A stretch of 39,869 nt of DNA from Chloroflexota bacterium (GTDB lineage: Bacteria; Chloroflexota; Limnocylindria; Limnocylindrales; CSP1-4), in assembly GCA_003158675.1 (NCBI GenBank), contig PMKN01000068.1, forward strand, positions 5,485 to 45,353, read 5' to 3'. A model generated the notes under the pieces. It did no database searches. It worked only from the letters and a program-made list of their open reading frames with translations, and was not told the origin of the DNA. Made by a program: the position numbers and the translations under genes. Positions 1 through 7,636 of this stretch are shown piece by piece; position 1 is the first letter of the stretch; each line of letters begins with the position of its first letter.

Positions 1-156
1 CGATACAGGGCAGCACCGATCGGCAGGAGTCGTGCGGCAAGGGCCACGAGCCCGAACCCAAGAGAGCCCGTCCCGTCGGCCAAGAGAGCGGCTTCGCCGA
101 ATGTGGGTGGCACCGCGGAAGGATCGACCTTTCGTCCCTTGACGAAAGGTCGTTTT
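1..156 (+). promoter_or_regulatory. T-box riboswitch, 3' part, of the trp operon leader
   Basis: The motif GGGTGGCACCGCGG at 105-118 matches the conserved T-box sequence that pairs with the acceptor end of uncharged tRNA. It is followed directly by an intrinsic terminator (125-156). A small hairpin GCGGC-TTC-GCCG just upstream (about 89-99) could be stem III. In this family, uncharged tRNA stabilises an antiterminator that uses the T-box bases and the 5' arm of the terminator. Since trpE follows, the cognate tRNA is presumably tRNA-Trp. I could not find a convincing TGG specifier loop in bases 1-100, so stem I probably begins before the window. The Trp specificity is therefore inferred from context only. 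Confidence 0.85.
125..156 (+). terminator. Intrinsic terminator of the T-box leader
   Basis: Bases 125-136 (CGACCTTTCGTC) pair perfectly with 141-152 across the loop CCTT, giving a 12-bp stem followed by TTTT at 153-156. It lies 80 bases before the trpE start. This is the off state of the T-box switch. Confidence 0.88.
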
Positions 157-235
157 GATTCCCCGCCAGCGCTTGGGGTCGACCGCCGGGACCGCAGGGG
201 GCCCGACGCCACAAACGGAGAAAGGCAACACGTCG

Positions 236-1990
236 ATGGCACTCACAGATCCGCTCAGTCTTCGCGAGGTCCGGCAACTGTCCGGGTCGGCCGACACGAT
301 CCTGCTGACGGCCACCCGTAATGCCGACCTCGAGACCCCTATCGGCGCCTTCATGCGCTTCGACGACGGGGGACCGGCGTTCCTGCTCGAGTCCGTGGAG
401 GGCGGCGAGCGACTCGGTCGCTATTCGTTCATGGGCGTCGGCCCGCGCCGGCTGCTGACTGTGCGCGACGGCCAGGCCACGATCCAGACCCGGCCGGTGG
501 GCGTTGCGGAGTTCTGCCCGGACCTGCCGACCGAGACCTTCGCCACGCCGGATCCGCTGACCGCGCTCCGCCAGTTCCTGCCGAAGAGGCGGATTCTCCC
601 CGGTGAGGGCATCCCGCGCTTCCCGGGCGGGGCCGTCGGCGCCCTCGCTTACGACGCCGTCTCCACGTTCGAACCGACGGTTCCGCTGCCGGCGCGCGAC
701 CCGATCGGAGTCCCGATGGCCGCCTTCCAGGAGACGGACCTGGTCCTGGTCTTCGACCACCTGAGCCACACGCTCTCGGCTGTGGCCTCGCTCCACACCG
801 AGACGCCGGATCTCGAGGGCCGCTACGCGATCGCCGAACGGGCGATCTTCGATGCCCTGGAACGAACCGGGCGACCGACGGAACTGGAACTCGCGAGCCT
901 GACCCGGCGAACGACTCCAGTCGAAAGGACGGACGGTACCAGGCCCGGCGGAGGTGCCGGCCCGGGAGAGGGCCGCGCAGCCCCAGGCGGCGCCACGGGG
1001 AGCGGCCTGCGCCAGATCGAAGTCAGCATGGAGCGTGGTGAGTACGAGGCGGCCGTCCGATCGGCCAAGGTGGCGATCGCGGCCGGCGAGGCGATACAGA
1101 TCGTGGTCGCCCGCCGCCAGACCTACGAGCGGCCGGTCATCGCCGGCGAGCCAGGCCAGCCCGGCCGGCCTCTCGACCCGGTGGCTCTGTATCGCTCGCT
1201 GCGCCGCATCAACCCGAGCCCGTACCTGTTCTTCGTCAGGATGCCGGAGTTCTCGGTCGTCGGGGCGAGTCCGGAGCTCCTGGTCCGGGTCGAAGGAGAC
1301 CGCATGACCACGCACCCGATCGCCGGAACGCGGCCGCGCGGCGCCACCCCGGCCGAGGACGCGCAGCTTGCCTACAACTTGGAGCGCGATCCCAAGGAAC
1401 GTGCCGAGCACGTCATGCTCGTCGATCTCGGCCGCAACGACCTGGGCCGCGTCGCCAGACCCGGCACGGTGGTCGTGACCAAGTACATGGAAGTGGAGCG
1501 CTATAGCCACGTCCTGCATCTCGTGAGCAACGTTGAAGCGCGCCTCAAGCCCGGCTGCGACGCCCTCGACGCACTGCGCAGCATCTTCCCGGCCGGCACT
1601 CTCTCGGGCGCGCCAAAGGTCCGCGCGATGCAGCTCATCGCCGAGGCTGAGAACGAGCGGCGCGGGCTGTACGGCGGAGCCGTGGGCTACCTCGGCTACG
1701 ACGGCAATCTCGACACCGCGATCACGATTCGCTCGGCAGTGCTCAAGGACGATCTGGTTCACCTCACGGTGGGCGCTGGGATCGTGGCCCGTTCGATCCC
1801 GGAGCGGGAATTCGAGGAGACCGAACACAAGGCCGGGGCTATCAGGCGGGCTCTTGAGATGGCGGTGGAAGAGGCGACAGGAGCGGGGGCGGTAGCCGGG
1901 GCCGTGGATGCGACGGGGAGTGGCACGACCACGTCCCGAGGCGTGGCCCGCGAGGCAGTCGCCGCCGGCTCAGAGGAGACGTCCCGATGA
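236..1990 (+). CDS. trpE: Anthranilate synthase component I
   Basis: TrpE converts chorismate to anthranilate, using ammonia supplied by TrpG; this is the first committed step of tryptophan synthesis. The start at 236 is preceded by GGAGAAAGG; an in-frame start at 155 would lie inside the terminator. The product is 584 residues. The N-terminal domain carries FLLESVEGGERLGRYSFMG, the region where tryptophan feedback acts in this family. A Gly/Pro-rich linker (about residues 240-260) leads to the chorismate-binding domain with PIAGTRPRG, LVDLGRNDLGRV, FPAGTLSGAPK and a C-terminal VGAGIVARS-type motif. About 40 Ala/Gly/Thr-rich residues extend the C-terminus beyond the usual end. The stop overlaps the trpG start (ATGA). 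The presence of the LLES motif suggests feedback inhibition besides T-box control. Confidence 0.97.
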   Translation: MALTDPLSLREVRQLSGSADTILLTATRNADLETPIGAFMRFDDGGPAFLLESVEGGERLGRYSFMGVGPRRLLTVRDGQATIQTRPVGVAEFCPDLPTETFATPDPLTALRQFLPKRRILPGEGIPRFPGGAVGALAYDAVSTFEPTVPLPARDPIGVPMAAFQETDLVLVFDHLSHTLSAVASLHTETPDLEGRYAIAERAIFDALERTGRPTELELASLTRRTTPVERTDGTRPGGGAGPGEGRAAPGGATGSGLRQIEVSMERGEYEAAVRSAKVAIAAGEAIQIVVARRQTYERPVIAGEPGQPGRPLDPVALYRSLRRINPSPYLFFVRMPEFSVVGASPELLVRVEGDRMTTHPIAGTRPRGATPAEDAQLAYNLERDPKERAEHVMLVDLGRNDLGRVARPGTVVVTKYMEVERYSHVLHLVSNVEARLKPGCDALDALRSIFPAGTLSGAPKVRAMQLIAEAENERRGLYGGAVGYLGYDGNLDTAITIRSAVLKDDLVHLTVGAGIVARSIPEREFEETEHKAGAIRRALEMAVEEATGAGAVAGAVDATGSGTTTSRGVAREAVAAGSEETSR

Positions 1991-2724
1991 TCCTGATGAT
2001 CGACAACTACGACTCGTTCACGTTCAACCTGGTCCAGGCCCTCGAGGCGGCCGGGGCCGATGTGCGCGTGCTGCGCAACGACGCCATCGACCGCGCCGGC
2101 CTGGAGGCCCTCGCCGACGACCCGGCGGCCCAACTGCGCGGTATCGTCGTCTCGCCCGGCCCGGGCGACCCCGACTCGGCGGGCGTCTCGATGGACGCAG
2201 TTCAAGTGGCCGTCGAGCGCAAGATCCCGCTCCTGGGCGTGTGTCTTGGGATGCAGTCGATGGGCGCCGCCCTGGGCGCCACAATCGGGCGCGCCCCGAC
2301 GCTCGTCCACGGAGAGGCGTCCAGCATCCGCCACGACGGCAAGGGCCTGCTCGCGGGGATGCCGGTGCCCTTCATGGCCGCGCGGTACCACTCCTTGAGC
2401 GTGGCTGCAGACACGCTCCCGCCCGACGTGATCGTGACGGCCCGGACCGAGGAGGATGGCGTAGTCATGGGCATTCGCCATCTCAACGCCCCGCTCGAGG
2501 GCGTGCAGTTTCACCCGGAGTCGGTCCTTACGCCGGAGGGACCTCACCTTCTGGCCAACTTCCTGCGGCTGGCAGGCGAGGGCGATGCCGCGCTCCTGGA
2601 CCGGACCAGCGGCTCGTTCGCCCTGGCGGGGTTCGCGGTAGACCAGCCCGCGGCAGAGTCGGAGACGCAAACGCGGACAGCGCGAGAGGCGGCCGTCGTA
2701 GGCCGCGGGGAGATCGTCGGATGA
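1987..2724 (+). CDS. trpG: Anthranilate synthase component II, glutamine amidotransferase
   Basis: TrpG is the class I glutamine amidotransferase subunit that hydrolyses glutamine and passes ammonia to TrpE. The product is 245 residues, against roughly 190-200 for a typical stand-alone TrpG. It starts MILMIDNYDSFTFNLVQ, followed by the oxyanion-region motif VVSPGPGDP, the nucleophile elbow LLGVCLGMQ (catalytic Cys) and VQFHPESVLTPEG (catalytic His and Glu). The last 45 or so residues after the amidotransferase fold are Ala/Glu/Arg-rich and unconserved in appearance. Both ends are ATGA overlaps with trpE and trpD, which suggests translational coupling and balanced TrpE:TrpG output. A shared role with para-aminobenzoate synthase is possible, as in some bacteria, but nothing here shows it. 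Confidence 0.96.
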   Translation: MILMIDNYDSFTFNLVQALEAAGADVRVLRNDAIDRAGLEALADDPAAQLRGIVVSPGPGDPDSAGVSMDAVQVAVERKIPLLGVCLGMQSMGAALGATIGRAPTLVHGEASSIRHDGKGLLAGMPVPFMAARYHSLSVAADTLPPDVIVTARTEEDGVVMGIRHLNAPLEGVQFHPESVLTPEGPHLLANFLRLAGEGDAALLDRTSGSFALAGFAVDQPAAESETQTRTAREAAVVGRGEIVG

Positions 2725-3800
2725 GCGACGTGGTGAGGGCGGCGGTGGCCGCGGTGGTAGATGGCCAGCGCCTCTCCATGGACGAGGCGCGGGCGGCGAT
2801 GGGATCGGTCATGGACGGCGAGGCGACGCCGGCTCAGCTAGCGGCGCTGCTCGTAGCGTTGCGGATGCGGGGCGAGACGGTGGAGGAACTGGCCGGCTTC
2901 GCCTCGGCGATGCGCGACCGAGTTCTGCGAGTGGCGGCCCCGGACGGTGCGATCGATACGTGCGGCACCGGCGGCGACGGCAGCAATACCTTCAACATCT
3001 CCACAGCCGCGGCGCTGGTCGTGGCCGCCGCCGGGGTGCCCGTGGCCAAGCACGGCAACCGGGCGATCACCTCCAAGTCGGGCTCGGCCGACGTGCTGGA
3101 GGCGCTCGGGGTCCGGACGGATCTCGGAGCCGACGAAGCGGCCCAGGCGCTGCGGACCGATGGCTTTGCCTTCCTCTTCGCCGCGGGTTACCACCCGGCC
3201 ATGAAACACGCCGGCCCAACTCGCCGCGAGATCGGCGTGCGGACGGCGTTCAACCTTCTGGGCCCGCTCACGAACCCAGCCGGGGCGCGGCGGCAGGTGG
3301 TGGGCGTTGGCGATCCCGCCGCCGCGCCGCGCATTGCCGAAGTGCTTCGCCTCCTCGGCGCGGAGCGGGCACTGGTGGTTCACGGCGACGGCCTGGACGA
3401 GTTGCCGCTCGACGGGTCCGGCGTTCTATATGACGTCACACCCGCCGGCGTCGCGCGACATGAGGTCGTCGCCGTGGAACTCGGTCTCTCGGCGGCGCCG
3501 GTTGCGGCGCTGGCGGGCGGCACGGCGGCCGAGAACGCGGCCACCGTGGAGGCGATTCTGGGCGGGGCAAGCGGCCCCGGTCGCGACGTGGTCCTGCTCA
3601 ACGCCGCCGCCGGCTTCCTGGTTTCGGGTCGAGCCGAGGGCCTGCGAGACGGTATCGCCATGGCTGCCGATGCGGTGGATGGCGGCGCGGCAACTCGACT
3701 GCTCGGTCGACTGCGCGCCGCCAGGGCTGCGAGCGACGCCGCCAGGGCCGTAGCCGACGCGGCCACGGCTGCGCAGGGCATGGAGGCGACGCCGGTATGA
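2721..3800 (+). CDS. trpD: Anthranilate phosphoribosyltransferase
   Basis: TrpD transfers the phosphoribosyl group from PRPP to anthranilate. The product is 359 residues, close to the family norm of about 340. An N-terminal helical domain (about residues 1-70) precedes the PRPP and metal site CGTGGDGSNTFNIST (near residue 80). Then come KHGNRAITSKSGSADVLEALG, HPAMKHAGPTRREIGVRTAFNLLGPLTNP and HGDGLDE, all typical anthranilate and PRPP contact motifs. The start at 2721 overlaps the trpG stop by ATGA. The open frame extends upstream to 1908, but that part lies over trpG and is not TrpD-like. The 3' end overlaps the next gene by ATGA. Confidence 0.97.
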   Translation: MSDVVRAAVAAVVDGQRLSMDEARAAMGSVMDGEATPAQLAALLVALRMRGETVEELAGFASAMRDRVLRVAAPDGAIDTCGTGGDGSNTFNISTAAALVVAAAGVPVAKHGNRAITSKSGSADVLEALGVRTDLGADEAAQALRTDGFAFLFAAGYHPAMKHAGPTRREIGVRTAFNLLGPLTNPAGARRQVVGVGDPAAAPRIAEVLRLLGAERALVVHGDGLDELPLDGSGVLYDVTPAGVARHEVVAVELGLSAAPVAALAGGTAAENAATVEAILGGASGPGRDVVLLNAAAGFLVSGRAEGLRDGIAMAADAVDGGAATRLLGRLRAARAASDAARAVADAATAAQGMEATPV

Positions 3801-6727
3801 CGATCGCCTCACGCGCGCCGCGCCGCGCCGCGCCGCCCCCCGCCGCCCCGGGCCGCGCCGGTGTCGTGGTCGAGATCGCGGCCCGGCGTCTCGCCGACGT
3901 GCGTGATGAGTTCGGCCGCCGGAGCTATCGGTCCCTGGCCGACGAAGCCGCCGAACGTTCCGCACTTCCCGGCGGCGCCGCTCGGCCCGTCGCGGAACGC
4001 CTCGCCGCTCCCGGCCTGCATCTCATCGCCGAGGTGAAGCGCAGCTCGCCCTCGGCCGGTGCAATCGCCACAGACGCCGATCCGATCGCCCTCGCCCGCG
4101 CCTACGAGGCGGGTGGAGCGGCGGCAATCTCCGTGCTGTGCGAGCCGCACTGGTTCGGAGGTTCCGTAGCCGACGTATCTGCGGTCCGCGCCGCAGTCAG
4201 CATCCCGGTCCTCGCCAAAGAGTTCGTCGTCGACGAGCGCCAGCTCCCCATCCTGCGGTCCGCTGGAGCCGACATGGTCCTGCTGCTGGCCTGCATCCTG
4301 CCACCGCGTCGTTTGGCCCGGTTCGTCGGCCTTGCCTGCGAGCTAGGTCTGGAGCCGCTGGTCGAGGCCCACGACGAGCGTGAGCTGGACGCCGCCCTCT
4401 CGAGCGGAGCTCGCCTCATCGGCCTCAACAACCGCAACCTGCGCACCCTCGAGGTGGACCCAGAACACTGCCTGCGACTGCGAACGATGGTTCCGGACGA
4501 CCGGCTGGTCGTTGGCGAATCCGGTGTTAGCGAGCCCCGAACGCTGGTCGGCTGGCGGGCGGCCGGGCTCGACGCTGCCCTCATCGGTGAAGCCTTGATG
4601 CGCTCGGCCCAGCCGGCGGCGGCTGCCCGGGCGTTCGTGAGCGCGGGTTCGGTGCCACACGACGTGGCTGCAGAGGCGCGGCAGCCGCTGGTCAAGATTT
4701 GCGGCGTCACGGATTCCGATGGAGTGCTATCGGCGATCCGTTCCGGCGCAGATGCCATTGGCCTGAATCTGGTTCCAGGCACGCCCCGCTGCCTGACCCT
4801 GACCGAGGCCTCATGGCTCGCCACGCTGGCGCGAAGCGCCTCGCACGGACCCGCTCGGCCGCGGATCGTGATCGTGACCGCGGACGCGACTGCAGCGGAG
4901 CTGCGGGCCGCAATCGCAGCCATCAATCCCGAAGCGATCCAGTTCTCCGGCAACGAACCCGTCGAGTCGATCGCGACCGTCGGCCGCCCAGTCTGGAAGG
5001 TGCTCCACCTGCCCGCCGCGGGCGGTGAGGCCCAGATGACCGCGCAGGCCCTCGCAGTCGCAATCGCGACCGCCACGGCCCAAGCTCAGCTGGCGCTCGC
5101 TGCCGGCGCCGCCCTGATCATTCTCGATGCCGCCGGCGGCCATTTCGCCGGTGGCACCGGCAAGCTCGTCGATCGTGGCGTGGCCGCGGCCGTAGCCCGC
5201 GAGCTGCCAGTCATCCTGGCCGGCGGCCTCGAACCGTTGAACGTGGCGCGGGCCGTGCTCGAGGTGCCGGCCGTAGGTGTCGACGTGAGCTCGGGCGTAG
5301 AGGAGAACGGCTCCGCCGGTCGGTCGCGCGCACCGCGCGCCCCCGGGTCTCGGCCGCGCAAGGATCCGCTCCGAGTGGCGATCTTCATCAAGCGGGCGCG
5401 CGCCGCTCGCTTCGATCGGCCCCACATCCGACCTCGCCCGACGCCGGGCGCGGAGGCTCTCTTCGACCCGGACGCGAATGGCCGCTGGGGGATCGACCGC
5501 GACTTCGGCGGTCGGTACGTGCCCGAGACCCTGATCGCGGCCCTGGAACAGCTCGAAGCGGCGTGGGCGCAGACCCGGCACGATCCGCGCTTCTGGGCGG
5601 AGTTGCGTGAGCTGCAGTTCCACTACGGTGGCCGGCCCACGCCCATCTACCGGGCCGATCGGCTGGGCAGGGAAGTGCTCGATGAGGCCCGCCGGATCGC
5701 CGGCCAGGAGGCAGATCGGCTGCCCGATCGAATCCGGCTGTACCTGAAGCGCGAGGACCTCAACCACACCGGCGCCCACAAACTCAACAACGCCCTGGGC
5801 CAGGTGCTGCTCACGCGGCGCCTGGGCAAGAGCCGCGTCATCGCCGAAACTGGAGCCGGAATGCATGGGGTTGCCACGGCCACGGCCTGTGCGCTGCTCG
5901 AGATCCCATGCGTCGTACATATGGGCGTCGAGGACATCAAGCGCCAGGCTCCCAACGTGCTGCGCATGGAGGCGCTCGGGGCGGAAGTAAGGCCTGTCCA
6001 CGGCGGCTCCGGGACGCTCAAGGATGCGGTGAGCGAGGCACTGCGCGACTGGGTCACCAACGTCGAGACCTCGCATTACTGCCTGGGTTCGACGATGGGT
6101 CCGCATCCTTATCCGATGATCGTGCGCGACTTCCAGCGCGTCATCGGCGACGAGGCGGCCGCGCAACTCCAAGAGGTCGAGGGGCGGCTGCCGGACATGG
6201 CGATTGCCTGCGTCGGCGGCGGGTCGAACGCCCTCGGTTTGCTGAACCGGTTCATCGGCGAGCCGTCGGTGCGGCTGGCCGTGGCCGAGGCGGCGGGGGA
6301 GGGGATCGGCACCGGACGGCATGCGGCGGCCCTGCTCGGCGGCACGCCTGGGATCCTCCATGGCTCGCGTTCTTACATGCTCCAGGATCCCGACGGCCAG
6401 GTCATCGATGCGGTCTCGATCTCGGCCGGGCTCGACTACCCGGGCATCGGCCCGCAGCTCGCGGCGCTGATGCAGGCCGGGCGGCTGATCGTCTCCTCCG
6501 CGACGGACACGGAAGCTGTCGCCGCGCTGCGTCAGGTGGCGCGGACGGAAGGAATCCTGGCGGCGGTCGAATCGGCGCACGCCGTCGCGGCGCTGCCAGG
6601 CGTGCTCGCGCAGACGGCGGCGACCGCGAAGGATCGTCTGCCGGCCGAAGCGGTCGTCGTCCTGGGGCTCTCGGGTCGTGGTGACAAGGACCTGGCGGCG
6701 ATCGGCCCGAAGGAGTCCAAGCGATGA
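3797..6727 (+). CDS. trpCFB: Trifunctional TrpC-TrpF-TrpB fusion (IGP synthase, PRA isomerase, tryptophan synthase beta)
   Basis: A single uninterrupted 976-residue frame carries three enzymes. Residues about 1-290 are indole-3-glycerol-phosphate synthase, with LIAEVKRSSPSAG, VLAKEFVVDE, LVEAHDERE, GLNNRNLRTLEVD and VGESGVSE. Residues about 296-530 are phosphoribosylanthranilate isomerase, with VKICGVTD (catalytic Cys), IGLNLVPGTPR, LDAAGG-FAGGTGK (catalytic Asp region) and GVDVSSGVEENG. Residues about 555-976 are the tryptophan synthase beta chain, with FGGRYVPETL, the PLP-lysine motif NHTGAHKLNNALGQ (K662), ETGAGMHG, GVEDIKRQAPNV and CVGGGSNA. All key residues I can check are present, so all three parts look active. 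An Arg/Pro-rich linker near 505-520 joins TrpF to TrpB. TrpC-F fusions are classical; the three-way order C-F-B is unusual. ATGA overlaps link it to trpD and trpA. Confidence 0.95.
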   Translation: MTIASRAPRRAAPPPAAPGRAGVVVEIAARRLADVRDEFGRRSYRSLADEAAERSALPGGAARPVAERLAAPGLHLIAEVKRSSPSAGAIATDADPIALARAYEAGGAAAISVLCEPHWFGGSVADVSAVRAAVSIPVLAKEFVVDERQLPILRSAGADMVLLLACILPPRRLARFVGLACELGLEPLVEAHDERELDAALSSGARLIGLNNRNLRTLEVDPEHCLRLRTMVPDDRLVVGESGVSEPRTLVGWRAAGLDAALIGEALMRSAQPAAAARAFVSAGSVPHDVAAEARQPLVKICGVTDSDGVLSAIRSGADAIGLNLVPGTPRCLTLTEASWLATLARSASHGPARPRIVIVTADATAAELRAAIAAINPEAIQFSGNEPVESIATVGRPVWKVLHLPAAGGEAQMTAQALAVAIATATAQAQLALAAGAALIILDAAGGHFAGGTGKLVDRGVAAAVARELPVILAGGLEPLNVARAVLEVPAVGVDVSSGVEENGSAGRSRAPRAPGSRPRKDPLRVAIFIKRARAARFDRPHIRPRPTPGAEALFDPDANGRWGIDRDFGGRYVPETLIAALEQLEAAWAQTRHDPRFWAELRELQFHYGGRPTPIYRADRLGREVLDEARRIAGQEADRLPDRIRLYLKREDLNHTGAHKLNNALGQVLLTRRLGKSRVIAETGAGMHGVATATACALLEIPCVVHMGVEDIKRQAPNVLRMEALGAEVRPVHGGSGTLKDAVSEALRDWVTNVETSHYCLGSTMGPHPYPMIVRDFQRVIGDEAAAQLQEVEGRLPDMAIACVGGGSNALGLLNRFIGEPSVRLAVAEAAGEGIGTGRHAAALLGGTPGILHGSRSYMLQDPDGQVIDAVSISAGLDYPGIGPQLAALMQAGRLIVSSATDTEAVAALRQVARTEGILAAVESAHAVAALPGVLAQTAATAKDRLPAEAVVVLGLSGRGDKDLAAIGPKESKR

Positions 6728-7581
6728 GCGGCGCGACTGCCCCGGCTGTGGAGCGGCTCGGCACCAACGACACCCCCGGCGCGGGCCGGATCGCGGCCGC
6801 ATTCGCGCGCGCGGCCTCGCAGGGCCGCGCGGCGTTGATCCCGTACGTGGTAGCCGGCTATCCGGACCACGAGACGTCGCTGGCGGCGGCGCTGGCGGCC
6901 GCCGACGCGGGGGCGGACCTGCTCGAGGTCGGATTGCCGTATTCCGATCCACTCGCCGACGGAGCCACTCTCCAGCGGGCGACGTCGGTCGCGCTGCGGG
7001 CCGGAGCCACCTTGGAGCGCTCAGTGGCTTTGATCGGGGCCATCTCGGCGGCCCGACCGGATCTCCCGCTCGTTCCCATGTGCTACGCCAACCAGATCCT
7101 GGGCGGCGGCGACGGACGCGCCGTGGCCACTCGGCTGGCAGGCGCCGGCGCGTCCGGTGTCATCGTGGCGGACGTCACTCCCGACGACGGAACACGATTC
7201 GAGGCGGTCGCTCGGGACGTCGGGCTCGCAGTCGTGTACCTCATCGCCCCGACCACGACGCCGCAGCGCCGCGCAGCCGTGGCCAGGCGCTCGGGCGGAT
7301 TCCTGTACTGCGTGTCACTCGTCGGGGTGACGGGCGCCCGTTCGTCGTTGCCACCGTCCGTGCGCGGTCTGGTCGCCGCGGCGAAGGCCGATTCGCCGAT
7401 CCCGATCGCGGTGGGCTTTGGCGTGAGCCGCCCCGAGCACGTCCGAATGCTCGTCTCAGCCGGCGCCGACGGCGTCATCGTGGCTTCGGCCCTGGTTGAC
7501 GCCCTGGGCCCCGATGGCCGCGACGTTGTGGCCCTGGCCCGCCGCGTTAGGGAGCTGCGTGGAGCGACAGTCAGGGTCTGA
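6724..7581 (+). CDS. trpA: Tryptophan synthase alpha chain
   Basis: TrpA cleaves indole-3-glycerol phosphate to indole, which is channelled to the TrpB active site, here the C-terminal part of the fusion encoded just upstream. The product is 285 residues, slightly longer than the usual 260-270 because of an N-terminal extension of about 20 residues. Visible motifs are IPYVVAGYPDHE, LLEVGLPYSDPLADGATLQ (catalytic Glu and Asp), GVIVADVTPDD, YCVSLVGVTGAR (phosphate-binding loop) and PIAVGFGVSRPEHV. The start overlaps the fusion gene's stop by ATGA. This is the last gene of the operon; the 55 bases to the convergent gene hold no clear terminator. Confidence 0.96.
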   Translation: MSGATAPAVERLGTNDTPGAGRIAAAFARAASQGRAALIPYVVAGYPDHETSLAAALAAADAGADLLEVGLPYSDPLADGATLQRATSVALRAGATLERSVALIGAISAARPDLPLVPMCYANQILGGGDGRAVATRLAGAGASGVIVADVTPDDGTRFEAVARDVGLAVVYLIAPTTTPQRRAAVARRSGGFLYCVSLVGVTGARSSLPPSVRGLVAAAKADSPIPIAVGFGVSRPEHVRMLVSAGADGVIVASALVDALGPDGRDVVALARRVRELRGATVRV

Positions 7582-7636
7582 CCATTGGGCGGCCCCTCTC
7601 GGACCGCGAGGCGCCTTCCTGACGTCCGGCCTGAAA

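Noticed and set aside
155-235. Earlier in-frame start for trpE
   Set aside because: Codons from 155 would begin within the T-tract of the leader terminator, and the ribosome site GGAGAAAGG serves the ATG at 236.
1759-2670. Long minus-strand open frame opposite trpE/trpG
   Set aside because: It lacks any family motif and mirrors the strongly biased codons of the plus-strand genes; it is a shadow of high GC content. The same holds for the long minus frame opposite trpCFB (4811-6952).
7582-7636. Terminator between the convergent trpA and GGDEF-EAL genes
   Set aside because: Only short imperfect stems without a T-tract are visible in these 55 bases.
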